From NCBI RefSeq assembly GCF_001399455.2, contig NZ_LLEI02000019.1, forward strand, positions 32,035 to 96,034: a DNA stretch of 64,000 nt, read 5' to 3'. Below the pieces are notes generated by a model. The model did no database searches. It had not been told where the DNA came from and saw nothing but the letters and a program-made list of their open reading frames with translations. Numbering within the stretch: position 1 is the first letter of the stretch; each line of letters starts with the position of its first letter. Positions 9,411 to 18,805 of the stretch are shown piece after piece. The position numbers and the translations under genes were made by a program. This stretch comes from Vibrio bivalvicida. Lineage in GTDB: Bacteria; Pseudomonadota; Gammaproteobacteria; Enterobacterales; Vibrionaceae.

Positions 9411-9877
9411 TGGGGGCCAGTGTGAAACCAGCCGCACGTCGTAATGCACGTCGATTCGCTCTACAAGCGATCTACTCTTGGCAAATTACTAAAGAAAATG
9501 TTGCTACAATTGAGGAGCAATTTTTGTCTGGTGGTAAGTATGATGAAGAAGAACATCATGCTGCAGAACCAGCACTTTCTACTCCTGACACAGACGTTGC
9601 ATACTTCCGTGACCTACTAACAGGTGTTGTGCTAAGTCACACCGAGCTAGATTGTAAGATTCGCCCATACACAGCACGTCCAATGCAAGATTTGGACATG
9701 ATGGAGCTAGCATTGCTTCGTCTTGCGATGTATGAAATGACTCGTCGTGAAGATGTCCCTTACAAAGTGGTTATCAACGAAGCGATTGAACTTGCAAAAG
9801 TATTTGCAGCAGAAGAAAGCCACAAATTCGTCAATGGTGTGCTAGATAAAGCGGCACCGCACGTACGTAAGAAATAA
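9410..9877 (+). CDS. nusB: Transcription antitermination protein NusB
   Basis: NusB binds BoxA RNA with S10 and supports antitermination in rRNA operons. The 155-residue all-helical protein has the conserved [16 protein letters not shown] start and the [19 protein letters not shown] block near residues 110-129. Its ATG overlaps the ribH stop by one base, the classic ribH-nusB pairing. A terminator follows, separating it from thiL. Confidence 0.97.
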   Translation: MGASVKPAARRNARRFALQAIYSWQITKENVATIEEQFLSGGKYDEEEHHAAEPALSTPDTDVAYFRDLLTGVVLSHTELDCKIRPYTARPMQDLDMMELALLRLAMYEMTRREDVPYKVVINEAIELAKVFAAEESHKFVNGVLDKAAPHVRKK

Positions 9878-9892
9878 TCGATTCAGATTATG

Positions 9893-9920
9893 AAAAGGTC
9901 AGCAATTGCTGGCCTTTTTT
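9893..9920 (+). terminator. Rho-independent terminator after nusB
   Basis: AAAAGGTCAGC (9893-9903) pairs with GCTGGCCTTTT (9908-9918, one G-T wobble) around AATT, followed by more T. Confidence 0.85.
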
Positions 9921-9951
9921 ATAGCCTAAGCCAATTCAGAAAAATAAAGAT

Positions 9952-10917
9952 ATGTCAGGTGAGTTTAATTTAATCGACAAGTACTTTGTTGGGCGCCAAA
10001 GTCAGCGCAAAGATGTAATACTGGCCGCTGGTGATGACTGCGCACTAGTGAAAGTCCCTCATAATCTCTCTGTTGCCATTAGTACGGATACTTTAGTTGC
10101 TGGCACGCACTTCCTTTCCAGTGCCAATCCCGCTTGGGTGGCACATAAAGCGTTAGCCTCTAATATTAGTGATTTAGCGGCAATGGGAGCAACACCGGCT
10201 TGGGTTTCTTTCGCCCTAACCATGCCAAAGCCTGATGAAGCGTGGTTAGCGCCATTTTGTGATGCGTTTTTTGCACTGGCAGATTACTACGGTATTCAGT
10301 TGATAGGTGGCGATACGACGAAAGGTCCGCTGAGCTTAACGTTAACCGTACAAGGTTTAGTGGATGCCGATAAAGCACTGCGACGCGATGGGGCACGAGT
10401 TGGTGACTGGGTTTATGTAACAGGATATTTAGGCGATAGCCAAGCAGGGCTTGATGTCATTCTTGACCCAAGCTTAGGTAACAAACCGAGTGCGGAGGAG
10501 CTAGAAAAGCGTCACTATTTATCGAATCCAAGGGTTTTAGTCGGTCAAGCATTACTTGATTTAGCGAGTGCTGCAATTGATATCTCCGATGGTGTTATCT
10601 CTGATATCAAACATATTTTGCAACGTTCTCACGTTGGTGTAAGTCTTGACGTTTCTACTTTACCTGTCTCTAATGAACTGGTTCAGTTCTTAGGCTCTGT
10701 GCCTCATGCTCAACAGTATGCGTTGTCGAGTGGTGAAGAGTACGAGTTATGTTTCACTGTGCCAGAACGAAACAAAGGCTCTATCGAGAGTGCTCTGGCT
10801 CATTGTGGCACTAAGATTACCTGTATAGGACAGATTCGCCCTAAGGGGACGTTCGAACTTCACAACCATGGCCAACCGATTGATTGGGATCTGAGTGGCT
10901 ACGATCACTTTAAGTAA
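9952..10917 (+). CDS. thiL: Thiamine-monophosphate kinase
   Basis: ThiL phosphorylates thiamine monophosphate to the cofactor thiamine diphosphate. The 321-residue protein belongs to the PurM/ThiL ATP-binding fold: an early DDCALV motif near residues 27-32, the STDTLVAGTHF segment, ISDLAAMGA, and AIDISDGVISD in the C-terminal half. The ATG at 9952 has little ribosome-site complementarity (AAATAAAGAT). pgpA begins 12 bases after its stop, as in many gammaproteobacteria. Confidence 0.95.
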   Translation: MSGEFNLIDKYFVGRQSQRKDVILAAGDDCALVKVPHNLSVAISTDTLVAGTHFLSSANPAWVAHKALASNISDLAAMGATPAWVSFALTMPKPDEAWLAPFCDAFFALADYYGIQLIGGDTTKGPLSLTLTVQGLVDADKALRRDGARVGDWVYVTGYLGDSQAGLDVILDPSLGNKPSAEELEKRHYLSNPRVLVGQALLDLASAAIDISDGVISDIKHILQRSHVGVSLDVSTLPVSNELVQFLGSVPHAQQYALSSGEEYELCFTVPERNKGSIESALAHCGTKITCIGQIRPKGTFELHNHGQPIDWDLSGYDHFK

Positions 10918-10929
10918 ACAGTACTGACT

Positions 10930-11436
10930 ATGACTAACCCTTTATCACTTATCTCTTTAAAAAATCCTTGGCATTTATTGGCGACGGGGTTCGGCAGCGG
11001 ATTATCCCCCGTCGTACCGGGCACCATGGGTACGGTAGCGGCTATCCCTTTCTATTTGCTGCTGGTGCAACTGCCATTGCCACTTTACATTGTTGCAGTG
11101 GCTGTTTCTTGTATCGTTGGTATTAAGATCTGCCAAGTCACCTCAGATGATATGGGCGTGCACGACCACGGCTCAATTGTCTGGGATGAATTCGCAGGTT
11201 TTTGGATTACCATGTTGGTGGTGCCTATATTTAACTTGTCGGCAACGGACTGGAAGTGGCTAGTCACGGGCTTTGTTCTGTTTCGTTTCTTCGACATGGT
11301 TAAACCTTGGCCAATTGGCTGGCTAGATAAGCGGGTTCATGGCGGCTTGGGTATCATGCTCGATGATATCGTTGCTGGCGTTATGGCGGGTGTGGCTCTC
11401 TATCTAGTCGGCAAATACGCAGGCTGGCTGGTTTAA
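10930..11436 (+). CDS. pgpA: Phosphatidylglycerophosphatase A
   Basis: PgpA dephosphorylates phosphatidylglycerol phosphate to phosphatidylglycerol at the inner membrane. The 168-residue protein has four predicted membrane segments and conserved motifs: FGSGLSPVVPGTMGT near residues 21-35, the acidic HDHGSIVWDE near 74-83, and FRFFDMVKPWP near 118-128. It is cotranscribed with thiL. It is convergent with yaeH, and the gap between them holds a repeat element and a large palindrome. Confidence 0.95.
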   Translation: MTNPLSLISLKNPWHLLATGFGSGLSPVVPGTMGTVAAIPFYLLLVQLPLPLYIVAVAVSCIVGIKICQVTSDDMGVHDHGSIVWDEFAGFWITMLVVPIFNLSATDWKWLVTGFVLFRFFDMVKPWPIGWLDKRVHGGLGIMLDDIVAGVMAGVALYLVGKYAGWLV

Positions 11437-11464
11437 GGCCGATCTGGAAACGGCGTAAAGGCCT

Positions 11465-11568
11465 CGTCATTCCATAGACTGACGCAGGAAGGAGTAGGGA
11501 ATCTCGTAAGATGTTCTACTCGTTTCAGAGCTCCCCAACTCGTTCGTTCCTCACTCTTGAGGATGACG
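11465..11568. repeat. 104-bp imperfect inverted-repeat element (MITE- or BIME-like)
   Basis: The ends are CGTCAT (11465-11470) and ATGACG (11563-11568), and the inner arms stay partly complementary for about 40 bases each side. For example GGAGTAGGGAAT on the left faces TCCCCAACTCGTTC on the right. There is no ORF inside. I recall similar stretches scattered between Vibrio genes, but that cannot be tested here. Confidence 0.6.
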
Positions 11569-11576
11569 ACAATACA

Positions 11577-11606
11577 AGAAGGGTTAGCACTAGTGCTAAC
11601 CCTTCT
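11577..11606. terminator. 30-bp perfect palindrome, probable bidirectional terminator between pgpA and yaeH
   Basis: Bases 11577-11606 are a perfect palindrome centred on CTAG (arms AGAAGGGTTAGCACT). It lies between convergent genes. On the minus strand the stem is followed by a moderately T-rich tail, so it probably ends yaeH; on the plus strand it is followed by TTCTCG-type sequence, nearly two copies of the heptamer that forms an array at 49484. Confidence 0.65.
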
Positions 11607-11636
11607 CGCTTCTCGAACCCCGAATCGCGGCGTTCG

Positions 11637-12020
11637 TTATTTAAGCTTATCTAAATCCGACTCAATCTCAGCAATTTTACTTGAGACGACTTTCTCAAGA
11701 TGGCGTAGATCCGACAAAATCTTCTCTTTAATGTCGATCTCTGCAGTCTTCACTGGTTTAGTTATCTTATTAAGTTCGTCGATGACTAAAGTCAGGTTGC
11801 GGTTTATTTCAGTGACTTCTTTATAGCTGTGACTGCCGCTATCGACAAGCACATTTTTTACCTGTCGCGGGTATTTGAACTTGACGCTTTTCGCAAACAA
11901 CTCACCTTTTTGCTTACGAAAATAGATCTTTAACACATCCTTGTGCGCTTCTTGGCGAAGGGAATAGCGCTCAATTTGTTTAGGATCGTGTATACCTAAA
12001 CCTGTGAGGTGTGGATACAT
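11637..12020 (-). CDS. yaeH: UPF0325 protein YaeH (DUF3461)
   Basis: The 127-residue product aligns with E. coli YaeH almost end to end: the start MYxxLxxLGI, then [17 protein letters not shown] and [11 protein letters not shown], and a C-terminal charged helix with DLRHLExVV and [11 protein letters not shown]. The predicted fold is mostly helical with a coiled-coil tail, and there is no signal peptide. The function is unknown. Its position beside glnD and map matches E. coli, where yaeH also lies in the dapD-glnD-map region. Confidence 0.93.
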   Translation of the reverse strand: MYPHLTGLGIHDPKQIERYSLRQEAHKDVLKIYFRKQKGELFAKSVKFKYPRQVKNVLVDSGSHSYKEVTEINRNLTLVIDELNKITKPVKTAEIDIKEKILSDLRHLEKVVSSKIAEIESDLDKLK

Positions 12021-12160
12021 AGGCTACCTCTATTGTGTTGCAGTAATTATCCCCACCCCAAAATGAGCAGGGAATGAACAATTCACTATTAATGTAGCAG
12101 CCTATGATCGTGGTAGACAGTGCTTTTTTTTTCAAGTTAGTAACTTGTGGTCGAGATCTC

Positions 12161-14782
12161 TCAAGGTGCTAGTTCTGCGACGTTTTTTATTAGTTTGTCT
12201 CTGAGTTCTTGCTGTTGCTCTTCACTCAATTTGCCACCATTTTCACTGGTGATAATAAATAGATCCTCGGCGCGTTCGCCGATAGTGGTAATTTTAGCGG
12301 CATGGAGGTGAACCCCCGAATCAGCGAAGGTGGCGCCGACTGTAGCGAGCAAGCCTGGGGTATCAAGAGCGACAAACTCTAGCAAGGTGCGTTTCTTACT
12401 CTTGGTCGGTAGGAAGTCAACCTTCGTGTTGACCTTAAAGTGCTGTAAATTTCGCGGCACACGTCGGGTCTTGATTTTGGTTGGGCGTCCGTCTTCCAAA
12501 ACGTGAGCAAGATGCTTGATAACTGCTTTGTGTCGACTTTCATCGACAACATCGCCATTTTGGTCCAGCACCATAAAGGTATCGAGCACATAGCCATCTT
12601 TACTGGTCATAACTTGGGCGTCGTGAACGTTAAAGTTCCTGCGGTCAAGCTCTGCTACCACACTCGCAAACAGGGCATGTTGGTCTTTGCTGTAAACAAA
12701 AACTTCAGTGCCGCCGCGGGTGGCTTTTTTCGATATTAAGATCAACGGCTGTGAGTGGTCTTGATGACGCAATAGGTGTGCACAGTGCCAAGCAATTTGT
12801 TTATGGGTATGGCGTAAGAAGTAGTCGGCTTTAAACCTTTGCCAAAGAACTTCAATTTCTCGTGAGTTAAAGCCTTCTTTGCGCAGCAGGGCTGAAGCAA
12901 GATGTTGGTTATGACGAATACGCTCTCTGACGTCGACGGGGTTCTCTAACCCGCGGCGCAGAGCACGCTGAGTGGAATAGTACAGCTCAGCAAGCAAGGT
13001 ACGCTTCCAACTGTTCCACAACTCAGGGTTTGTCGCGCAGATATCGGCAACGGTTAAACAGACCAGATACTCTAAGTACTCTTCGTCGCGCACTTGTTTC
13101 GCAAACTCGGTGATCACTTCTGGATCGTAGATATCACGTCTCTGTGCGGTGACAGACATCAGTAAGTGATGTCTTACTAACCATGCGACCAGCTTAGCTT
13201 CTGGCTTCGATAAGCCATGTTCGATACAGAAATCGTAAGCTTCACCTTCACCAATCACAGAGTGATCACCACCTCGACCTTTACCTATATCGTGGAAAAT
13301 AGCGGCGATGATGAGCAACTCTTTCTTGTGAATACGCGGATATACCTCGCAACAGATAGGGTGCTTGCCATGATTACTAGGATCACTAAAGGTATTGATG
13401 TGTTTTAACAACCTCACACTATGCTCATCAACGGTGTAAACGTGGAACAGGTCAAACTGCATCTGACCGACGATTTGGCTCCACTGTGGGAGGTAAGCCG
13501 CCAAGACACCAAGTTTGTGCATCAAGCTAAAGGCTTTGTGCAGCGCATTTGGGTGTCGGCATAGATCGAGGAATTTCTCTCTTGCTTCAGGAATGGTATG
13601 CAGAAACTTATTCAGTCGTCGGCGTGCGGTACGCAATTGGCGCATTGTCGGCGGCGCTACGCCCTCAATGGTAGAGTCATTGGCAATATGCAGGAACATA
13701 TCCAAAATCGTTTCAGGGCGAGCTTGGAATAGTGCAGGCTTACGAGCTTCGATCAAGTGCCCTCTGCGTTGGAAGTCGTCACTGAGGATTTCTGGATCTG
13801 CTTCAATGCCATTGTTGAGGATCGCTTGATCAAACAGCTTAAGCAGCATCTTGTTTAGCTCAGCAACGCGACGAAGAGTGCGGTAGAACTCCTTCATCAT
13901 CATCTCGACACCACGATTGCCTTCACCCGAATAGCCTAAGTTCTCCGCTACCTGTGTTTGGTGAGCAAATGTGAGTCGGTTGTCATAGCGTTTTAGTTCT
14001 ATGTGTAGGGCGAAACGAACTCGCCATAGGAAGTCCTGACATTCGACCAGTTCACGGTACTCTGCGTCGGTAAGGAAGCCGTATTGGCTCATCTCAAGTA
14101 GAGAGGTCGCCCCAAAATGGCGACGAGCAACCCAACTCAGGGTATGTATATCTCTTAAACCACCAGGGGTGGACTTTATGTCAGGTTCTAAATTGTAGGT
14201 GGTATCATGGAATCGCGCGTGGCGGTCGCGTTGCTCTTGTACTTTTGCTTTGTAGAAGACTTCACTGGGCCAGAATGACTCGGAGTGAATAACCCCCCTT
14301 AGTTGGTGGAAGGTATCTTCACAGCCACACAGTAGCCGGGCTTCTTGTAGGTTTGTGGCAACGGTAAGGTCGTCTTTACCAATAGCTGCACACTCTTCGA
14401 CACTTCGAACCGCGTGACCTACCTCCAAGCGTAAATCCCACAGTAAGGTAATGAACTCACTTACTTTACCCGCAAGTGACTCAGGAAGAGTCTTACGCGA
14501 AACGACGAGAATATCGATATCCGACAGAGGATGTAGCTCTCCTCGGCCATATCCGCCTACCGCGACGAGACTGATGTTTGGTAAGTTAGCGAAACCGAAA
14601 TGGTCCCATAGGCGGTTGAGCAGCAAATCAATATACTCCGCTCTACCTAAGACTAAATCAGTCACTGGGTGGTGAGCGAGGAACTCTTGTTTTTGATAAT
14701 TAGCAAAGTGTTCGAGTTGGCTTTTTAGCTCGCTAATCGAAATCTGGGTGTCTTTAAACGTGAGTGGTGATTGAAAGGGCAT
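12161..14782 (-). CDS. glnD: PII uridylyltransferase/uridylyl-removing enzyme
   Basis: GlnD is the nitrogen sensor: it uridylylates PII (GlnB) when glutamine is low and removes UMP when it is high. The 873 residues show the family order: a nucleotidyltransferase domain with GGYGRGELHPLSDIDILV (catalytic aspartates near residue 93), a helical domain, an HD hydrolase domain with IFHDIGKGRGGDHS near residue 500, then two C-terminal ACT domains. Its target glnB lies in the window at 37329. The gene reads toward yaeH and away from map. Confidence 0.97.
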   Translation of the reverse strand: MPFQSPLTFKDTQISISELKSQLEHFANYQKQEFLAHHPVTDLVLGRAEYIDLLLNRLWDHFGFANLPNISLVAVGGYGRGELHPLSDIDILVVSRKTLPESLAGKVSEFITLLWDLRLEVGHAVRSVEECAAIGKDDLTVATNLQEARLLCGCEDTFHQLRGVIHSESFWPSEVFYKAKVQEQRDRHARFHDTTYNLEPDIKSTPGGLRDIHTLSWVARRHFGATSLLEMSQYGFLTDAEYRELVECQDFLWRVRFALHIELKRYDNRLTFAHQTQVAENLGYSGEGNRGVEMMMKEFYRTLRRVAELNKMLLKLFDQAILNNGIEADPEILSDDFQRRGHLIEARKPALFQARPETILDMFLHIANDSTIEGVAPPTMRQLRTARRRLNKFLHTIPEAREKFLDLCRHPNALHKAFSLMHKLGVLAAYLPQWSQIVGQMQFDLFHVYTVDEHSVRLLKHINTFSDPSNHGKHPICCEVYPRIHKKELLIIAAIFHDIGKGRGGDHSVIGEGEAYDFCIEHGLSKPEAKLVAWLVRHHLLMSVTAQRRDIYDPEVITEFAKQVRDEEYLEYLVCLTVADICATNPELWNSWKRTLLAELYYSTQRALRRGLENPVDVRERIRHNQHLASALLRKEGFNSREIEVLWQRFKADYFLRHTHKQIAWHCAHLLRHQDHSQPLILISKKATRGGTEVFVYSKDQHALFASVVAELDRRNFNVHDAQVMTSKDGYVLDTFMVLDQNGDVVDESRHKAVIKHLAHVLEDGRPTKIKTRRVPRNLQHFKVNTKVDFLPTKSKKRTLLEFVALDTPGLLATVGATFADSGVHLHAAKITTIGERAEDLFIITSENGGKLSEEQQQELRDKLIKNVAELAP

Positions 14783-14839
14783 ACAGCGAATCCATGCAAA
14801 ATAGTCCTATAGAGAACTAATCTAACAAAATGGTGCCAA

Positions 14840-14872
14840 TAAAAAAATATCCCCGACGAAGCGGGGATATTG
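14840..14872 (-). terminator. Rho-independent terminator after map
   Basis: AATATCCCCG (14846-14855) pairs with CGGGGATATT (14862-14871) around a 6-nt loop; on the minus strand seven T follow. Confidence 0.88.
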
Positions 14873-14886
14873 TAGGCTGATTTTGA

Positions 14887-15765
14887 TTAAGCGTTGCTCA
14901 TCATTCGTGGAATGGTATCGTCGCTACGTAATGTTAAAACTTCACAACCTGTCTTGGTAACCAAGATGGTGTGCTCATACTGCGCCGATTTTTTGTTATC
15001 GCCTGTGTATACCGTCCAGTCGTCTTCTGCATCGACGGTAACACCAAACTTGCCTGCATTAATCATAGGTTCGATAGTAAAACACATGCCTTCTTTTAAA
15101 ACGCGGCGATCTTGGTTCTTGTAGTGCACGATCTGCGGCTCTTCATGGAACTCATTGCCAATGCCGTGACCACAGAAATCTTTGACAATAGAGAACTTGT
15201 TGCGTGGGTTCTTTTTGTTGTTCTCTTTGATGTACTTTTCAATTGACGTGCCGATATCACCTACGGTCGCGCCTGGTTTCACCTTACGCATACCCACGTA
15301 AAGAGCTTCTTGAGTTACCATACATAGGCGTTTGTCTGCCGGTGAAACATCACCAACAAAGAACATTTTTGATGTGTCACCATGGTAGCCTTCCGGGCGT
15401 ACTGACAGGTCCGCATTAGTATCATTCGGGATAATTACTGTGATATCAACATTAATGATATCGCCGTTTTTTAGTACCGCAGGTTTCACTTGGCCGTTGC
15501 TACCCACTTCGTCTGCAGAGGCGGGAATACCATGACAGACGATATGGTTGATTGAAGTACAGATTGATTTTGGAAATCCGTGGTAATCAAGTGGGGCAGA
15601 GTATGCACCTTTTTCAATCCCGTAGTCGTGACAAATCTGATTCAATTCGTCTGTTGTCACCCCCTCTTTGATGTGAGGTTCGATCATCTCTAGGATCTCT
15701 GCGGCCAAAGCGCCCGCTACTCGCATACGTTCGATTTCTTCAGCTGTTTTAATCTTGATTGACAT
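14887..15765 (-). CDS. map: Methionine aminopeptidase type I, with catalytic-domain inserts
   Basis: Map removes the initiator methionine. At 292 residues it is about 28 longer than E. coli Map. The metal ligands Asp107 (NVDITV) and Asp130 (HGDTSKMF) are 23 residues apart, where E. coli has 11, because of an extra loop IIPNDTNADLSVRPEG. A second, shorter insertion lies before it around SADEVGSNGQ (residues 83-92). The histidine motif CGHGIGNEFHEEP and the ligand glutamate in TIEPM are intact, so it should be active. Map variants with such short inserts have been described from Vibrio species. rpsB is divergent, as in E. coli. Confidence 0.95.
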   Translation of the reverse strand: MSIKIKTAEEIERMRVAGALAAEILEMIEPHIKEGVTTDELNQICHDYGIEKGAYSAPLDYHGFPKSICTSINHIVCHGIPASADEVGSNGQVKPAVLKNGDIINVDITVIIPNDTNADLSVRPEGYHGDTSKMFFVGDVSPADKRLCMVTQEALYVGMRKVKPGATVGDIGTSIEKYIKENNKKNPRNKFSIVKDFCGHGIGNEFHEEPQIVHYKNQDRRVLKEGMCFTIEPMINAGKFGVTVDAEDDWTVYTGDNKKSAQYEHTILVTKTGCEVLTLRSDDTIPRMMSNA

Positions 15766-15903
15766 TGGCTTTCTCTACTTATTTGGTTGCACTCTGAGGC
15801 GCCGAATGGGCGCATTCTAGCAGGAACGCCTCATAATGAGAATGATTCTTCTAATAGGTTTAAGGCCGGGTTTAGTGTATTTTGCTACAGTGCAGAGCGT
15901 TTT

Positions 15904-15950
15904 TTACTAGCCACCAAGGGTAAAAATATGGTATAAAGCGCGCCGGAAAT
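15904..15950 (+). promoter_or_regulatory. Probable rpsB promoter
   Basis: TTTACT (15904-15909), an 18-base spacer and TATGGT (15928-15933), or alternatively TATAAA at 15933-15938, are followed by the GC-rich stretch GCGCGCCGG. Such a GC-rich discriminator is typical of stringently controlled ribosomal promoters. The leader RNA would then be about 175 nt. Confidence 0.45.
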
Positions 15951-16026
15951 GTGGTCAGTTTTCTTTGCTTAATAAATTATTGAGTGGCGAAGCTTATTAC
16001 TTCCAACTAACTTTTATCTTTAAATC

Positions 16027-16119
16027 ACACACATTCCGTCACATATTCCGGGGTGCTGGGCAGAAGCCTAGTCGGAGTTATGGGGGATGTGGAGGCCTAA
16101 CCCCATAGAGGATTTTAAA
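16027..16119 (+). ncRNA. rpsB leader (t44-type ribosomal protein S2 leader RNA)
   Basis: The region just before rpsB has the layout of the E. coli t44/rpsB leader: a CACACATTCCG stretch, CCGGGGTGC, a small hairpin (TGGGC/GCCTA), and a helix TATGGGG (16079-16085) with CCCCATA (16101-16107). The last helix lies next to the GAGG ribosome site and rpsB ATG. In E. coli this leader mediates feedback repression by S2. The match is by recall, not by covariance search. Confidence 0.72.
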
Positions 16120-16848
16120 ATGGCAACTGTATCAATGCGCGATATGCTAAAAGCTGGTGTTCACTTTGGTCACCAAACTCGTTACTGGAACCCAAAAATG
16201 AAGCCATTCATCTTTGGTGCTCGTAACAAGGTTCATATCATCAACCTAGAAAAAACTGTACCAATGTTCAACGACGCTCTAGCTGAACTAGCTAAAGTTG
16301 GCGAGAAGAAAGGTAAAGTTCTATTCGTAGGTACTAAGCGCGCTGCATCTGAAGCTGTTAAAGAAGCTGCAATCGCAAGCAACCAGTTTTACGTAAACAA
16401 CCGCTGGTTAGGCGGTATGCTTACAAACTACAAAACTGTTCGTCAGTCAATCAAGCGTCTAAAAGAACTTGAAGCTCAAGCTCAAGACGGTACTTTTGAC
16501 AAACTAACTAAGAAAGAAGCTCTAATGCGCACTCGTGAAATGGAGAAGCTAGAGAAATCTCTTGGTGGTATCAAAGATATGGGCGGCCTACCAGACGCTC
16601 TATTCGTAATCGATGCTGATCACGAACACATTGCGATTAAAGAAGCAAACAACCTAGGTATTCCAGTTTACGCTGTAGTAGATACTAACTCTAACCCAGA
16701 CGGCGTTGACTACATCATCCCAGGTAACGACGATGCGATCCGTGCAGTTCAGCTTTACCTAAACGCTGCTGCAACTTCAGTAACTGAAGGTCGTAACAAA
16801 GACGTAGCGGTAGCTGCTGAAAAAGATGGTTTCGTAGAAGCTGAATAA
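16120..16848 (+). CDS. rpsB: 30S ribosomal protein S2
   Basis: S2 is a late-binding protein of the small subunit. The 242-residue product has the family hallmarks [22 protein letters not shown] at the start, [11 protein letters not shown] near residues 103-113 and [15 protein letters not shown] further on. I took the ATG at 16120, after GAGGATTTTAAA; an in-frame ATG at 16087 lies inside the leader RNA. Codon use is strongly biased toward abundant tRNAs, as expected. tsf follows after an attenuator-like hairpin. Confidence 0.98.
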   Translation: MATVSMRDMLKAGVHFGHQTRYWNPKMKPFIFGARNKVHIINLEKTVPMFNDALAELAKVGEKKGKVLFVGTKRAASEAVKEAAIASNQFYVNNRWLGGMLTNYKTVRQSIKRLKELEAQAQDGTFDKLTKKEALMRTREMEKLEKSLGGIKDMGGLPDALFVIDADHEHIAIKEANNLGIPVYAVVDTNSNPDGVDYIIPGNDDAIRAVQLYLNAAATSVTEGRNKDVAVAAEKDGFVEAE

Positions 16849-16917
16849 TAGCGGCTCCGAGTCACACTTAGATTATGTGCAACTTAGTTGTCGCATAAAC
16901 TGAGTTATAGTTATCAG

Positions 16918-16948
16918 CAGGGGCCGAAAATGTAGGCCCCTGTTTTTT
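16918..16948 (+). terminator. Hairpin with T-run between rpsB and tsf (attenuator)
   Basis: CAGGGGCC (16918-16925) pairs perfectly with GGCCCCTG (16935-16942), followed by TTTTTT. It likely ends part of the rpsB transcripts before tsf. Confidence 0.85.
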
Positions 16949-16979
16949 ACCAAATACAGAATCAACTGAGGAATAGAGA

Positions 16980-17822
16980 ATGGCTGTTACTGCTGCTCTA
17001 GTTAAAGAACTGCGCGAACGTACTGGCGCGGGCATGATGGAATGTAAGAAAGCGCTTGTTGAAGCAAACGCTGACATCGAACTAGCAATCGAAAACATGC
17101 GTAAATCAGGTGCTGCTAAAGCTGCTAAAAAAGCAGGTAACGTAGCTGCTGAAGGCGCAATCATCATCAAAGAAGAAAATGGTGTTGCTGTTCTTCTTGA
17201 AGTTAACTGCCAAACTGACTTTGTTGCTAAAGATGGTAACTTCACTGCATTTGCAGAGAAAGTTGCAGCAGACGCTCTTGCATCTAAAGCTTCTGTTGCA
17301 GAGCTAGTGGCTAAATTCGAAGAAGAGCGTATTGCTCTAGTTGCTAAGATCGGTGAAAACATCAACATCCGTCGCGTTCAATACGTTGAAGGTACTGCTA
17401 TTGCTTCTTACCGTCACGGCGAGAAGATCGGTGTAGTTGTTGCTGGTGAAGGCGATGCTGAAACTCTTAAGCACGTTGCAATGCACGTTGCTGCTTCTAA
17501 GCCAGAGTACGTTAACCCAGAAGACGTGCCAGCTGACGTAGTCGCTAAAGAGAAAGAAGTTCAAGTTGAAATTGCTATGAACGAAGGCAAGCCTGCTGAG
17601 ATCGCAGAGAAAATGGTTGTTGGCCGTATGAAGAAATTCACGGGCGAAATCTCTCTAACTGGTCAAGCATTCATCATGGAGCCTAAGAAATCTGTAGGCG
17701 AAATGCTGAAAGAGAAAGGCGCTTCTGTTGCTACATTCGTTCGCCTAGAAGTAGGTGAAGGTATCGAGAAAGCAGAAGAAATGAGCTTCGCTGAAGAAGT
17801 CGCTGCTGCTCAAAAAGGTTAA
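16980..17822 (+). CDS. tsf: Elongation factor Ts
   Basis: EF-Ts exchanges GDP for GTP on EF-Tu. The 280-residue product has the N-terminal UBA-like module with [13 protein letters not shown] near residues 13-25 and the EF-Tu-contacting motif CQTDFVAKD around residue 78. The gene is in the classic rpsB-tsf-pyrH-frr block, with highly biased codon use. The ATG at 16980 follows GAGGAATAGAGA. Confidence 0.98.
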   Translation: MAVTAALVKELRERTGAGMMECKKALVEANADIELAIENMRKSGAAKAAKKAGNVAAEGAIIIKEENGVAVLLEVNCQTDFVAKDGNFTAFAEKVAADALASKASVAELVAKFEEERIALVAKIGENINIRRVQYVEGTAIASYRHGEKIGVVVAGEGDAETLKHVAMHVAASKPEYVNPEDVPADVVAKEKEVQVEIAMNEGKPAEIAEKMVVGRMKKFTGEISLTGQAFIMEPKKSVGEMLKEKGASVATFVRLEVGEGIEKAEEMSFAEEVAAAQKG

Positions 17823-17846
17823 TCCTTAGAGATACGCACAAAGTTT

Positions 17847-17875
17847 AGACCGTAGCCAAGGCTGCGGTCTTTTTA
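17847..17875 (+). terminator. Rho-independent terminator after tsf
   Basis: AGACCGTAGCC (17847-17857) pairs with GGCTGCGGTCT (17860-17870, one wobble), followed by TTTT. Confidence 0.85.
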
Positions 17876-17972
17876 CGACTAACGGACAATCGTTTAGCCG
17901 TGATGGATGTAGACTTTTGAAGTCTCAATCCATGACTGTTAATCAACAACTCTCTTTTGGAAGGTAAACTCC

Positions 17973-18704
17973 ATGACTACGAACCCTAAACCAGCGTATC
18001 AACGTATTCTGTTAAAACTGAGTGGCGAAGCTCTTCAAGGAGAAGATGGTTTCGGCATTGATCCTGCGGTTCTTGATCGTATGGCCCAAGAAGTAAAAGA
18101 GCTGGTTGAACTTGGTGTTCAAGTTGGTGTGGTTATCGGTGGTGGTAACCTTTTCCGTGGTGCCGGTCTTGCTGAAGCTGGTATGAACCGTGTTGTCGGT
18201 GACCACATGGGGATGCTAGCAACGGTAATGAATGGTCTAGCGATGCGTGATGCCCTGCACCGTGCTTATGTAAACGCTCGCGTAATGTCTGCAATTCCTC
18301 TTAAGGGTGTGTGTGACGACTACAACTGGGCAGATGCAATTCGCGAACTACGTCAAGGCCGTGTGGTTATCTTCTCTGCAGGTACGGGGAACCCATTTTT
18401 TACCACTGACTCTGCTGCATGTTTGCGCGGAATTGAGATTGAAGCGGATGTAGTTCTAAAAGCGACAAAAGTTGATGGTGTATTTACCGCAGACCCAGTA
18501 GCAAACCCAGACGCAGAGCTGTATGATAAGCTTTCATTCAATGCTGTTCTTGAAAAAGAACTAAAAGTAATGGATTTGGCAGCATTTACATTGGCACGTG
18601 ACCACAAAATGCCAATCCGTGTATTCAATATGAATAAGCCAGGCGCACTACGTCGCGTGGTTATGGGTGAAGCAGAAGGCACGCTGATCAGCGACGCTGA
18701 GTAA
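17973..18704 (+). CDS. pyrH: Uridylate kinase
   Basis: PyrH phosphorylates UMP to UDP and is allosterically controlled by GTP and UTP. The 243-residue amino-acid-kinase-fold protein has LLKLSGEAL near residues 13-21, the [11 protein letters not shown] loop near 54-64, and the nucleotide-binding [12 protein letters not shown] near 136-147. GGAAGG precedes the ATG. A weaker hairpin follows before frr, so readthrough is likely. Confidence 0.97.
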   Translation: MTTNPKPAYQRILLKLSGEALQGEDGFGIDPAVLDRMAQEVKELVELGVQVGVVIGGGNLFRGAGLAEAGMNRVVGDHMGMLATVMNGLAMRDALHRAYVNARVMSAIPLKGVCDDYNWADAIRELRQGRVVIFSAGTGNPFFTTDSAACLRGIEIEADVVLKATKVDGVFTADPVANPDAELYDKLSFNAVLEKELKVMDLAAFTLARDHKMPIRVFNMNKPGALRRVVMGEAEGTLISDAE

Positions 18705-18713
18705 TTCTTATCG

Positions 18714-18752
18714 CCGCAGTATAAATGAATTGTACTGCGGTATTGCCTTTTG
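18714..18752 (+). terminator. Weak hairpin terminator between pyrH and frr
   Basis: CCGCAGTA (18714-18721) pairs with TACTGCGG (18733-18740) around an 11-nt loop; the tail TATTGCCTTTT is only partly T-rich, so termination is probably partial. Confidence 0.5.
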
Positions 18753-18805
18753 AAAACTCCCGATTAAGCTTTCTTCAAGAAAGATTTACACATTAAGGTG
18801 ATATT

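Noticed and set aside
11557..11826. 89-codon plus-strand ORF opposite yaeH
   Set aside because: It runs antisense through the conserved yaeH gene and the palindrome, and has no homology.
12130..12155. Hairpin CAAGTT/AACTTG after glnD as a terminator
   Set aside because: On the minus strand it is followed by a run of A, not T, so it would not terminate glnD; on the plus strand there is no gene to terminate.
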